Shown here: positions 8,578 to 15,954 of the stretch, in pieces
Layout of the letters: every line of letters starts with the position of its first letter
Numbering within the stretch: the first letter of the stretch is position 1
DNA from: an uncultured Porphyromonadaceae bacterium
GTDB taxonomy: Bacteria; Bacteroidota; Bacteroidia; Bacteroidales; Muribaculaceae
Length of the DNA: 15,954 bases
Reading direction: 5' to 3'
Assembly: GCA_947176615.1 (NCBI GenBank)
Contig: CAMWRO010000034.1
Coordinates: 1 to 15,954 of the forward strand
Notes under the pieces: model-generated
What the model saw: the letters and a program-made list of their open reading frames with translations, nothing else
What the model was told of the DNA's origin: nothing
Databases searched by the model: none
Made by a program: the position numbers and the translations under genes

Positions 8578-9618
8578 TTATTCAGCCGCAAAATCGGTTG
8601 CGGAACCGGTGAGGTCGACAGTGTCGGTCCACGGAATAGTCAGAGTGTCACCGTTGAACCGGATGGGGAGCCATATATAGCGGGAATCGACAAGGTCATC
8701 CTTTTTCCACTTGTCAAACATGATTATAAACGACCGGTCAGAGCCTTTGCCGACAGGAAGTATAAAAGTACTCTGCCCGTAGAATGTCTTGTCGGCATCC
8801 TTTCCGCGACAGGGGTTGTCCATCGGAGTCCACGGGCCCATGATGGTGGTAGAGACCGCCCATTCAGCCTCGTTGGGCGACCATCCCGAGCAACCTGAAG
8901 TCACCATGTAATATTTTCCGTCCTTCTTGAAAATAGCGGGAGCCTCGCGGAAGCGGTTGGGGAAATTGCGGCAGAAACTGCCCGACTGGGAGAGATAATC
9001 GTCGGAAAGGAGGCTGATGTGCAGCGTGGAGTTTCCTTCAGAGGAATAGATGTGGTAAGCCTTGCCGTCATCATCCTTGAAGACAGTCATGTCACGGCTC
9101 TCGGAATTGTTGGGACGCTCGGAGCGGATGTAGGTGAAGGGCCCGGTGGGGCTGTCGCTCACCGCGACACCGGCCCGCGCCGCGCTATAGGAGTGATTGT
9201 CGATGTGCATCCACATGACAAATTTGCGTGTCTTGTCATTGTAGACGACCTTGGGACGCTCGATTACCATCGTGGGATGAATGTCAGAGGTATGGTCGGC
9301 GGTATCAGGTTTCAGCGCCACACCCTCAAACTTCCAGTTTTTCAAATCGCGCGACGAGTAGCACGACACGCCTCCGGCCTCGGTGCGGTAACATTCCCAC
9401 CCCACGCCGGGAGAACGGTAGGTGTGGTCACCCTTGCGCTCGCCATACCAGTAATAAACCCCGTCGTGTTCAAGGATTCCGCCGCCGTGGGCGTTTATGG
9501 GATTTCCGTCGGTATCGTTCCACACACCGGCCTGTACCCTTTCAGTACCCGATGCGGGAAGGGCAAGCACGGTAATTCCCAATAGTATCAATCGGCAAAT
9601 CTCTTTCTTTATATTCAT
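8578..9618 (-). CDS. GH43 enzyme, exo-beta-1,3-galactanase-like (GH43_24 type)
   Basis: This 346-residue single-domain five-bladed propeller hydrolase has an N-terminal signal peptide. The N-terminal signature is NAHGGGILEHDGVYYWYGE instead of the usual GH43 Asp-Pro motif, so the typical catalytic base is absent. Motifs of the galactan 1,3-beta-galactosidase group follow: ERPKVVYND (Glu120), SRDMTVFKDDDGKAY, EAPAIFKKDG (Glu225) and YGQSTF (Gln282). In Phanerochaete Pc1,3Gal43A the active-site residues are Glu102, Glu208 (acid) and Gln263 (base); the spacings here, 105 and 57, nearly match 106 and 55. The likely reaction is release of galactose, bare or side-chain-bearing, from a beta-1,3-galactan backbone such as type II arabinogalactan. 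Related subfamilies (for example GH43_34) share some motifs, so arabinofuranosidase activity is not excluded. No C-terminal CBM is present. It begins 15 bp after the HTCS stop, hence is co-transcribed. Confidence 0.85.
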   Translation of the reverse strand: MNIKKEICRLILLGITVLALPASGTERVQAGVWNDTDGNPINAHGGGILEHDGVYYWYGERKGDHTYRSPGVGWECYRTEAGGVSCYSSRDLKNWKFEGVALKPDTADHTSDIHPTMVIERPKVVYNDKTRKFVMWMHIDNHSYSAARAGVAVSDSPTGPFTYIRSERPNNSESRDMTVFKDDDGKAYHIYSSEGNSTLHISLLSDDYLSQSGSFCRNFPNRFREAPAIFKKDGKYYMVTSGCSGWSPNEAEWAVSTTIMGPWTPMDNPCRGKDADKTFYGQSTFILPVGKGSDRSFIIMFDKWKKDDLVDSRYIWLPIRFNGDTLTIPWTDTVDLTGSATDFAAE

Positions 9619-9633
9619 AATTATCTGTTCTGT

Positions 9634-12600
9634 TTAGTTTTCTTTTTTATTTTCATCTTTTTTTGCCGCTTTTCCCTTCTTGGTGTTTTCATCGGCGGCA
9701 CGGCACTGGAATTCAAATTCCTTGGGGGTCATTCCAAACTGTTTCTGGAACTGCTTGATAAAATAGGACGGAGAACTCATCCCGACGAGGTAGCAGACCT
9801 CGCCTACGCGGTATTCGCCCGACGAAATGAACTCGACCGCCTTTTTGAGTTTTATGAGACGGATGAAATCGGTGGGCGACGAGCCTGAAAGAGCCTTTAT
9901 CTTGCGGTGGAGACTTGAGCGGGACATGTTGGTCTGCTCGGAAAGCAGCTCGACACCGAAATTGGGGTCGGTCAGATTTTCCTCGACGATGGAAACGATG
10001 CGTGCGAGAAGGTCCTCGTCGGCTTTGTTCATTCCGGCCTGACGGCTGAACATGAGCGGCTTGCGGCGGAATGCCTCTTTCTCGCGGCGGCGGTTTTCAA
10101 AAATAGAGGTAATCTGCGCGAGGAGATACTTGAACGAGAATGGTTTCTCGATATAAGCCTCGGCGCCGATTTTGAGACCTTTGACCTTGCTGTCGAGGTC
10201 GTTTTTGGCCGTGAGCAGCAACACCGGGATGTGACTGTACTCTATATTGGATTTCACTTCCTTGCACAGGTCGAGACCGTTCATCTCGGGCATCATTATA
10301 TCGGAGATAATGAGGTCGACGTGACGGGAGGCGAGAAGTTCGAGCGCCTCGACGCCGTTGGATGCCTCCTCGATCGAGAAGCGGTGACACAGCTTGTCGA
10401 CGAGGAACTTGCGCAACTCTCGGTTGTCCTCGACAATAAGTATTGTCTCGGCGGCATCGACTTCGGTGACTTCCTCCTCTCCCTCGGCGGTATTGTCGTC
10501 GACGGCACGGATAGCGGGCGGCAGTTCGTCGCGAAGGATGGGCAGGGTGACAGTAAAGCAGTTGAGCTGTCCCGACTGGGAGAACTCAAGCGACCCGTTC
10601 ATCATCTTGGCGAGTGAGCGTGACAGCGAGAGACCTATTCCGGAACTTGCATGCTCGTTGGCGTTGCGTTTCATCTGATAGAACGGCTCGAAAACCATCT
10701 CGCCCAGCTCGGCGGGAATCTGGGGGCCATCGTTGAGGAACACGATTTTCACCGCATCGCCCTCGACAGCCACTTTTACCGAAATATCATAGGCCGAATA
10801 CTTGATAGCGTTGGAAAACAGATTGTTGAAAATCTTGACAACCGCATTGCGGTCGCCCGAGATATAGGCAGGCTCGTCGCTGAGAGTCAGCTCGATGCGC
10901 CGCCCTTCGGACAATGCCATTGACTTGAAACGCTGGAACACGTCGTTGAGCGACTCCTGAACATCGATGGTAGTGAATGTCAGGGCCATGCGGTTGTTGT
11001 CAATTTTGCGGAAATCGAGCAGCTGGTTTATCAGTGTCAGCAACTCGGATGTGTTGCGGCTCATTATCTTCAGATTGCTGCGGATGTCCTTGTCGGGGAT
11101 ATCCATTTCCAGCATCGACTCCAGCGGGCCGTTTATGAGAGTCAGAGGGGTGCGGATTTCGTGGGCGACCTGTGTGAAGAAGTCGATTTTGGAGCGATAC
11201 AGCTCCTTCTCCTTCTCTATCTCGAAAAGTTTCTGCTGCTGGCGGGCCTTGTTGAGGTCGCTGCGCTTAATCCACTTGATCAGAATGGACAGCGCCACGA
11301 TAATCAGCACGGCATAAAGCAGGTAGGCCCATATCGTGCGCCACCACGGGGGCAGAATCTCAATCTGCAACATGGCGGGAGATTCCTGCCACAGACCGTC
11401 GTTGTTGGAGCCTTTGACAAGGAAGGTATAGGAGCCGGGGGCGAGATTGGCGTAGGAAACGCCATGATTGTCAGTTGTATAGTTCCAGTCCTCGTCGATG
11501 TTCTGCATCTTGTAGGCATACCTGTTGGCCGACGGCTCGGTGAAACTGAGCGTGGCAAAGTGTATCCCGACGCTGTTGCGGTCATAGGGCAGCTTGATTT
11601 TTCTGACCGACGACACGCTGCAACTGTCTCCGCCGGCATCCTCGACCACATATTTCTCTGTGCCGTCAATGACGAGCTTGGTTATATAGACAGGTGGAAC
11701 GTAGGTGTTGCTCAGATGATGGTAGGGGTCAAACGATACAAGTCCCTCGCTGCTGCCGAAATAGAAAGTTCCGTCAGACCCGACGAGGGCCGACTTGTAG
11801 TTGAACTGATTGGACGGCAGACCATCCTTAGTCGTGAAGGTTTTGATTTTTAAATCGGGGGGGGTAAATTGCACCAATCCATTGTTTGTACCAAACCAAA
11901 GATTATGATTTTTATCTTCAAGGATTTTGTAGGCCGTGTCATCGGGAAGACCTTGGGCGACCGAGACGGTTGTAAAATTGTTTTCCGCAGCATTGTACCA
12001 GCATATGCCCCCGCGGTCGGTCGAGAACCAGATTTCACCCTGTGAGGATTCAAAAATCCCGCTGACCGAGTTGGAACTGAGAGTGGAAGAATCGTTCTCG
12101 TCATGTTCAAAATGGTTAATCGCCCCTGTCGCCGGGTCATAACGGAACACTCCGCTACCCATCGTGGCGACCCAGATTTTGCCGTCAGACGATTCCAAGA
12201 TGTCAAAGATGTAGTTCATGCCGAATTCAGGCTTGTGCTCCATCCTCATCGTGACAGGGTCGCAGAGATAGACGCCCCACCCGTTGCCGAGCCACACGTT
12301 TCCGCTGCGGTCACGGCACAGGGCATATATGCTCCCCTCGCTCAGGCTGAGACGGTCTTCGGTATAATGGCTGATATTGCGGCCGTTACCCGAGGTGACA
12401 TCCAGTCCGTCCTTGAAATACCCCACCCACACATCGTCGTTCATCGCAAGCAAAGCCATCGTCCTGTCACTGGCCGGATGGCTGCCGGTATCTTTCCCGA
12501 GACGGCGGCAGAGTCCCGTGTCGGGGTCATAGATGTTGACCCCCTTGTCCTCGGTCCCGATCCACACATTGCCGTGGCTGTCCTGAACCATCTCGCGGAT

Positions 12601-13674
12601 GCGCTTGCTGCTGATGGAGAAATCGCGGCTCATGGGGACGTGGCGTATAAACTCCATGCCGTAGCGGGGGAGATAATTTACACCGCCCATGTTGGTCCCG
12701 AGCCATATACCGTTTTCCTTGTCGCGGTAGATATAGCTGATCTGATTGTCGGAAAGAGAGTAGTTACACATCGGGTCGTTGTAGATGTGCTCGACCGTGC
12801 CCTCGCTCTCATTGATGATGTAGGCCCCCGCCTGAGTGGCGACCCACAGCTCGTTGTCCATCGCGGCGACATCGCGTATAATCTTGTAATGCACCTCGGG
12901 GACGTTGAAATCCGACACGACGTTGCGGCGCTTGTTGAGACGGCGCAGCTTCCCTTCGTGTATCCCTATGACGAGGTCCTCGCCGTAGTCACACATCTTG
13001 TATATGTTCTCCCCTTCGAGGGTAGAGCCGGCACTGTCGCCGAGATACTGCGAGAAACGGTCGGCATTGGCATCGTAGAGATAGACGCCGAGGCCGTTTG
13101 TGCCGATCCACACACGGCTCCCCGAGTCGATGCAGAGACACTGCGGACTGCCGTGGTCAGGCACATCGGGATTACCGAAAGTGTAATGCCACAGCTTTCC
13201 CGCCGGGTCACGGCGGAAAAGGCCCTGATTGGGAAGCACAATCCACACATTGCCTGCCGAGTCGCTTTTTATCGCCGACACCCAGTCGGTCATCCTGACG
13301 CCGTCAGCGGCCGCATCATCGATATAATCGAAAACCTCCGTGACGGGATCGAAGATGAACACGCCGTTGTCAGTCCCGATCCACAGGCGGCGCGACGAGT
13401 CTTCATAAAGCGATGACACGTTGTTGTCGCGCATCCCGCTCTCGGAATCGACGCAGTCAAAGACACGGATGGTGTTGCCGTCATAACGGTTGAGCTTGTT
13501 GCGGGTGCCGAACCACATAAATCCGTAGCTGTCCTGAAGGATAGCCTTGACATCGGTCTGAGAGAGACCGTCCTTTTTAGTGTAGCACCTGAAGTAGTGA
13601 CGGAAAGGGGCATTCTGCGCCACGGCATTGCCGAGACACAGGACACAGGCCAGTATTGCAAGGAGTCTTTTCAT
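9634..13674 (-). CDS. Hybrid two-component system (HTCS) sensor-regulator
   Basis: This 1346-residue inner-membrane regulator fuses a sensor kinase and a transcription factor. In order: signal peptide (1-20, ending AVA before Gln); a periplasmic sensor of about 14 Reg_prop repeats (WFGT, WIGT, WLGT, WVAT and similar), enough for two seven-bladed propellers; a Y_Y_Y domain (about 695-775); one membrane segment (about 780-801); HisKA with His838 in VAHEIRTPLT; HATPase_c with NNLFSNAIKYS and GIGLSLS; a receiver with phospho-acceptor Asp1125 in SDIMMPEMNG and Lys1177; and an AraC-type helix-turn-helix domain (about 1219-1324). A Lys/Glu-rich tail follows. Family members bind an oligosaccharide in the periplasm and activate the PUL. 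I chose the ATG at 13672-13674 because it starts a proper signal peptide; the in-frame ATG at 13752 lies upstream of the -7 box. It heads an operon with enzymes. All phosphorelay residues are present. Confidence 0.95.
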   Translation of the reverse strand: MKRLLAILACVLCLGNAVAQNAPFRHYFRCYTKKDGLSQTDVKAILQDSYGFMWFGTRNKLNRYDGNTIRVFDCVDSESGMRDNNVSSLYEDSSRRLWIGTDNGVFIFDPVTEVFDYIDDAAADGVRMTDWVSAIKSDSAGNVWIVLPNQGLFRRDPAGKLWHYTFGNPDVPDHGSPQCLCIDSGSRVWIGTNGLGVYLYDANADRFSQYLGDSAGSTLEGENIYKMCDYGEDLVIGIHEGKLRRLNKRRNVVSDFNVPEVHYKIIRDVAAMDNELWVATQAGAYIINESEGTVEHIYNDPMCNYSLSDNQISYIYRDKENGIWLGTNMGGVNYLPRYGMEFIRHVPMSRDFSISSKRIREMVQDSHGNVWIGTEDKGVNIYDPDTGLCRRLGKDTGSHPASDRTMALLAMNDDVWVGYFKDGLDVTSGNGRNISHYTEDRLSLSEGSIYALCRDRSGNVWLGNGWGVYLCDPVTMRMEHKPEFGMNYIFDILESSDGKIWVATMGSGVFRYDPATGAINHFEHDENDSSTLSSNSVSGIFESSQGEIWFSTDRGGICWYNAAENNFTTVSVAQGLPDDTAYKILEDKNHNLWFGTNNGLVQFTPPDLKIKTFTTKDGLPSNQFNYKSALVGSDGTFYFGSSEGLVSFDPYHHLSNTYVPPVYITKLVIDGTEKYVVEDAGGDSCSVSSVRKIKLPYDRNSVGIHFATLSFTEPSANRYAYKMQNIDEDWNYTTDNHGVSYANLAPGSYTFLVKGSNNDGLWQESPAMLQIEILPPWWRTIWAYLLYAVLIIVALSILIKWIKRSDLNKARQQQKLFEIEKEKELYRSKIDFFTQVAHEIRTPLTLINGPLESMLEMDIPDKDIRSNLKIMSRNTSELLTLINQLLDFRKIDNNRMALTFTTIDVQESLNDVFQRFKSMALSEGRRIELTLSDEPAYISGDRNAVVKIFNNLFSNAIKYSAYDISVKVAVEGDAVKIVFLNDGPQIPAELGEMVFEPFYQMKRNANEHASSGIGLSLSRSLAKMMNGSLEFSQSGQLNCFTVTLPILRDELPPAIRAVDDNTAEGEEEVTEVDAAETILIVEDNRELRKFLVDKLCHRFSIEEASNGVEALELLASRHVDLIISDIMMPEMNGLDLCKEVKSNIEYSHIPVLLLTAKNDLDSKVKGLKIGAEAYIEKPFSFKYLLAQITSIFENRRREKEAFRRKPLMFSRQAGMNKADEDLLARIVSIVEENLTDPNFGVELLSEQTNMSRSSLHRKIKALSGSSPTDFIRLIKLKKAVEFISSGEYRVGEVCYLVGMSSPSYFIKQFQKQFGMTPKEFEFQCRAADENTKKGKAAKKDENKKEN

Positions 13675-13706
13675 GGGGTTGCAGTGGTTACTTCTGTTTC
13701 TCACCG

Positions 13707-13714
13707 CAAAAATA
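13707..13714 (-). promoter_or_regulatory. -7 promoter box of the HTCS operon
   Basis: On the minus strand these bases read TATTTTTG, matching TAnnTTTG. The box lies 32 nt before the chosen HTCS start codon at 13674. A TTTG candidate for the -33 element lies at 13740-13743 (minus strand), but the 25-bp spacer is longer than the usual 19-21. The bipartite operator seen at the other two promoters is not present at the corresponding distance, so this promoter may be constitutive or differently regulated. Confidence 0.6.
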
Positions 13715-13793
13715 CAAATAAGTATCGTAACAGTCTTTTCAAAAAATAGCACGGAGGTCTCAATCGAGGTAAAAATCAGTGATTATGGAAGTT

Positions 13794-13822
13794 TTGACAC
13801 GAATTTGACAAATTTTGAACCC
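13794..13822 (+). promoter_or_regulatory. Putative HTCS operator, copy 1 (plus-strand GH2)
   Basis: This reads TTGACACGA (13794-13802), 12 nt, then TTGAACCC (13815-13822), followed after 31 nt by the -7 box of the divergent GH2 gene. An identical arrangement lies at 1653-1681. Within the 12-nt gap there is a third partial match, TTGACAAAT at 13805-13813, so this copy shows three TTGA units about one helical turn apart. It lies next to the gene for an AraC-domain HTCS, the obvious candidate binder; that link is inferred. Confidence 0.7.
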
Positions 13823-13853
13823 TTCCTTCTTATTTAATAAGATGTATTATTTC

Positions 13854-13861
13854 TATTTTTG
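13854..13861 (+). promoter_or_regulatory. -7 promoter box of the plus-strand GH2 gene
   Basis: The bases TATTTTTG match the Bacteroidales consensus TAnnTTTG and are the same octamer as in the divergent HTCS promoter. Transcription would begin near 13868, about 20 nt before the ATG at 13889. No TTTG is present at the normal -33 position; the nearest (13814-13817) is 36 nt away and overlaps the putative operator. This fits activator-dependent transcription. The leader is A-rich and has no Shine-Dalgarno sequence, as is usual for the phylum. Confidence 0.65.
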
Positions 13862-13888
13862 CATACAAATCACAAAACACTCTAAACC

Positions 13889-15904
13889 ATGTCAAAATCC
13901 ATCCTTGCACTCCTGCTTACAGCCGCCGTGTCAATGACCGGCTCTGCCGCCTTGCGCGACAATGTGCCACTCGACGGCGAGTGGATGTTTTCCAAAAATC
14001 CGGCTGACGGACAACAGCGTCAGTGGGAACTCGTCACCATTCCCCATTCATGGAACGCGGCCGACGGCACCACTCCCGACTATTATCGCGGCGGGGCCCG
14101 GTATGAATACACCCTGCACCTTGACTCTGTCCCGACCGGGAAAAGAGGCTTTCTGCGTTTCGAGGCCGTCAGCCAAGAGGCCGACGTGACTGTCAACGGA
14201 ACCCATGTCGGCAACCACAAGGGTGCTTTCAATGCCTTCTGCCTTGAAGTGACCGACCTCTTGCACGAGGGAGACAACAGCATAATCGTCGAGGCGACCA
14301 ATGCCCATGATGACAATATCGCCCCGCTCGAAGGGGATTTCACCATCTTCGGCGGTATCTACCGCCCGGCCAAACTGATGTGGCTCCCGTCGACATGCAT
14401 CACGCCGCTCGACTACGCGTCGCCGGGCACCTATATCACGCAAAAGGAGGTCAGCGACAACCTCGCCAAGCTCCACATCGTGACAAAACTCGACGGAAAC
14501 GCCTTGAAAAGCAAAAACAAGCTGTCGCTGCGCACGACCATCACCGGCCCTGACGGCAACGTTGTCGCGTCGCGCTCGGCCCGATGCGGAAAAGGCACCG
14601 ACGGGAAGGTCGAGGTATCAGGCGACTTCGAGATAAAACAACCCGCCCTGTGGAGCAAAAAATCACCCGAAAACAGATACACCGTGTTTCACGAGCTGCT
14701 TGACGGGAAAGAGGTTGTCGACACGCTGTCACAGCGCATCGGCTTGCGATATTTCTCCATCGACCCCGAGAAAGGGTTCTTTTTCAACGGACAACCCTAC
14801 CGTCTCGCGGGCGTGAACCGCCATCAGGACCGCCCCGGAAAAGGATGGGCCATATCTCAGGCCGACCATGAGGAGGACATGGCTCTCATCAAGGAAATCG
14901 GGGCCAACACAATCCGTCTCGCCCACTATCCCCACTCTGAGCAGTTCTACAGCCTGTGTGACGACAACGGTATGCTCGTGTGGGCCGAAATCCCCTTTGT
15001 GGGCCACGGGACTGACTCGCCCGAGTTTGCCGACAATCTCAAGACACAGCTGACCGAGCTTATCCGTCAGAACTACAACCACCCCTCGATTTTCATCTGG
15101 AGCCTTTTCAACGAGATTGGTTTCGGCAACTCCGGCGCGGTGAAACCTGACAATATCGTTGCCGAGCTGAACGACCTCGCCCATGCCGAAGACCCCTCGC
15201 GTCCCACCGTCGGCGCGACCAACAAGGATGACCTTCCCGAAAACTGGATTCCCGACTATCTCGCCTACAACAACTATCCCGGATGGTACTGGGCCGAACC
15301 CGCCGCAATGGGACCGTCGACCGACTGGAAAAACAAGGGCAAAGGGGTGGCAATCAGCGAGTATGGTGCCGGAGCGAGCATCCACGACCACGACCAGTAC
15401 ATAAAATCGGCACCCAAGACCGACGGTCATTACCACCCCGAAGAATGGCAGGCCACCGTCCACGAGGGCAACTACGGCGAACTGGCAAAGCGCCCCTATG
15501 TCTGGGCGACGTGGGTGTGGAACATGTTTGACTTCGCAAGCGCGTGGCGCAACGAGGGTGACACCCGCGGCACCAACGACAAGGGACTCGTCACCTACGA
15601 CCGCAAGACTCCCAAGGATGCCTTCTACTTCTACAAGGCACAGTGGAGCGAGGAGCCGATGGCCTATATCACCTCGCGCCGACACATTGTCCGCGAGAAT
15701 GCCGACACGCAGGTGAAAGTTTACAGCAACTGCGACAAGGTCGAGCTGCGCGTCAACGGCAAGACTGTGTCGGCAATCACGCCCGACGGAGGTATCGCCA
15801 AGTGGGACAAGGTCACGCTGCGTCCCGGCAAAAACAAGATTGAAGTAATCGGTACCGCCACAGGCAAGCGCGTGGCCGACAGTTGTGAATGGATTTTAAA
15901 ATAA
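13889..15904 (+). CDS. Glycoside hydrolase family 2, beta-galactosidase/beta-glucuronidase type
   Basis: This 671-residue secreted enzyme has a signal peptide of about 20 residues (ending GSA). It contains the GH2 sugar-binding jelly-roll (about 25-170, with LDGEWMFSK, IPHSWNAADG and YYRGGARYEYTL), an Ig-like domain (about 175-285), a TIM barrel (about 290-590) and a short C-terminal DUF4982-like beta domain (about 595-671, VELRVNGKTV). Catalytic residues are canonical: acid/base Glu409 in WSLFNE and nucleophile Glu491 in ISEYGAG. The NRHQD and HYPHS barrel motifs are also present. The best prediction is removal of terminal beta-galactose from oligosaccharides, but GH2 specificity (galactose, glucuronic acid, others) cannot be fixed from sequence. 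It is transcribed divergently from the HTCS operon behind the putative HTCS operator, so strong induction by substrate is expected. It is complete, ending with TAA at 15902-15904. Confidence 0.9.
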   Translation: MSKSILALLLTAAVSMTGSAALRDNVPLDGEWMFSKNPADGQQRQWELVTIPHSWNAADGTTPDYYRGGARYEYTLHLDSVPTGKRGFLRFEAVSQEADVTVNGTHVGNHKGAFNAFCLEVTDLLHEGDNSIIVEATNAHDDNIAPLEGDFTIFGGIYRPAKLMWLPSTCITPLDYASPGTYITQKEVSDNLAKLHIVTKLDGNALKSKNKLSLRTTITGPDGNVVASRSARCGKGTDGKVEVSGDFEIKQPALWSKKSPENRYTVFHELLDGKEVVDTLSQRIGLRYFSIDPEKGFFFNGQPYRLAGVNRHQDRPGKGWAISQADHEEDMALIKEIGANTIRLAHYPHSEQFYSLCDDNGMLVWAEIPFVGHGTDSPEFADNLKTQLTELIRQNYNHPSIFIWSLFNEIGFGNSGAVKPDNIVAELNDLAHAEDPSRPTVGATNKDDLPENWIPDYLAYNNYPGWYWAEPAAMGPSTDWKNKGKGVAISEYGAGASIHDHDQYIKSAPKTDGHYHPEEWQATVHEGNYGELAKRPYVWATWVWNMFDFASAWRNEGDTRGTNDKGLVTYDRKTPKDAFYFYKAQWSEEPMAYITSRRHIVRENADTQVKVYSNCDKVELRVNGKTVSAITPDGGIAKWDKVTLRPGKNKIEVIGTATGKRVADSCEWILK

Positions 15905-15954
15905 GAGGTTGTTTAATAACAAATGTTAACCCAAAGTGGTAGCATCTTTCAGTT

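Noticed and set aside
12103..13416. Long plus-strand open frame (437 codons) opposite the HTCS sensor repeats
   Set aside because: It is antisense to the Reg_prop repeats; its apparent regularity is the mirror of those repeats.
13675..13752. Upstream ATG at 13752 as the HTCS start
   Set aside because: It would add 26 residues before a normal signal peptide, and it lies upstream of the TATTTTTG -7 box at 13707-13714. The ATG at 13674 fits better.
13794..13810. TTGACA hexamers read as E. coli-type -35 boxes
   Set aside because: Bacteroidales primary sigma factor does not use TTGACA/TATAAT, and no -10 partner lies at 17 bp. The repeated TTGA units fit an operator better.
15909..15922. AT-rich hairpin TTGTT-TAAT-AACAA after the plus-strand GH2
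   Set aside because: The 5-bp stem is AT-rich and not followed by a T tract, so it is not a convincing terminator. The last 50 bases of the window otherwise show nothing I can name.

Overview
The window looks like part of a glycan-utilisation locus (PUL) from a gut Bacteroidales, most likely the family Muribaculaceae (S24-7) or a close relative. The evidence is a giant hybrid two-component system (HTCS) of the Bacteroides type, several secreted glycoside hydrolases, Bacteroidales-type promoters (TAnnTTTG -7 boxes, no Shine-Dalgarno sequences), a type IX secretion (T9SS)-like C-terminal tail on one protein, and a fairly high GC content for Bacteroidales. The family assignment is inference from style; no marker gene is present.

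Layout, left to right. Positions 1-1558 (minus) hold the 5' part of a gene for a secreted protein with CBM6-like carbohydrate-binding modules, cut by the window edge. Positions 1559-1698 carry its promoter. Positions 1699-13674 (minus) form one apparent operon, read from right to left: HTCS sensor-regulator, GH43 exo-galactanase-like enzyme, seven-loop FG-GAP propeller protein with a T9SS-like tail, atypical GH2 enzyme, and an SGNH acetylesterase of the sialate O-acetylesterase family. The gaps are 15 bp, 24 bp, a 4-bp ATGA overlap, and 28 bp. Positions 13675-13888 are a divergent promoter region. Positions 13889-15904 (plus) encode a canonical GH2 beta-galactosidase/beta-glucuronidase-type enzyme. 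No SusC/SusD pair lies in the window; if the locus has one it must lie outside.

How the parts fit together. The GH43 has the active-site pattern of exo-beta-1,3-galactanases (Glu/Glu/Gln, no N-terminal catalytic Asp). With two GH2 enzymes, an acetylesterase and a CBM6 protein, this suggests a type II arabinogalactan or a related decorated galactan as substrate. The HTCS would sense a released oligosaccharide in the periplasm and activate the locus.

The most interesting signal is non-coding. The same bipartite element, TTGACACGA-N12-TTGAACCC, occurs upstream of the plus-strand GH2 and, 12 kb away, upstream of the CBM6 gene. In both places it has the same orientation relative to transcription and lies exactly 31 nt before a TAnnTTTG -7 box. 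The half-sites are 21 bp apart, as in AraC-family direct-repeat operators. This is a strong candidate for the binding site of the local HTCS. The HTCS operon's own promoter lacks the element at this position, which suggests a two-tier regulatory scheme.
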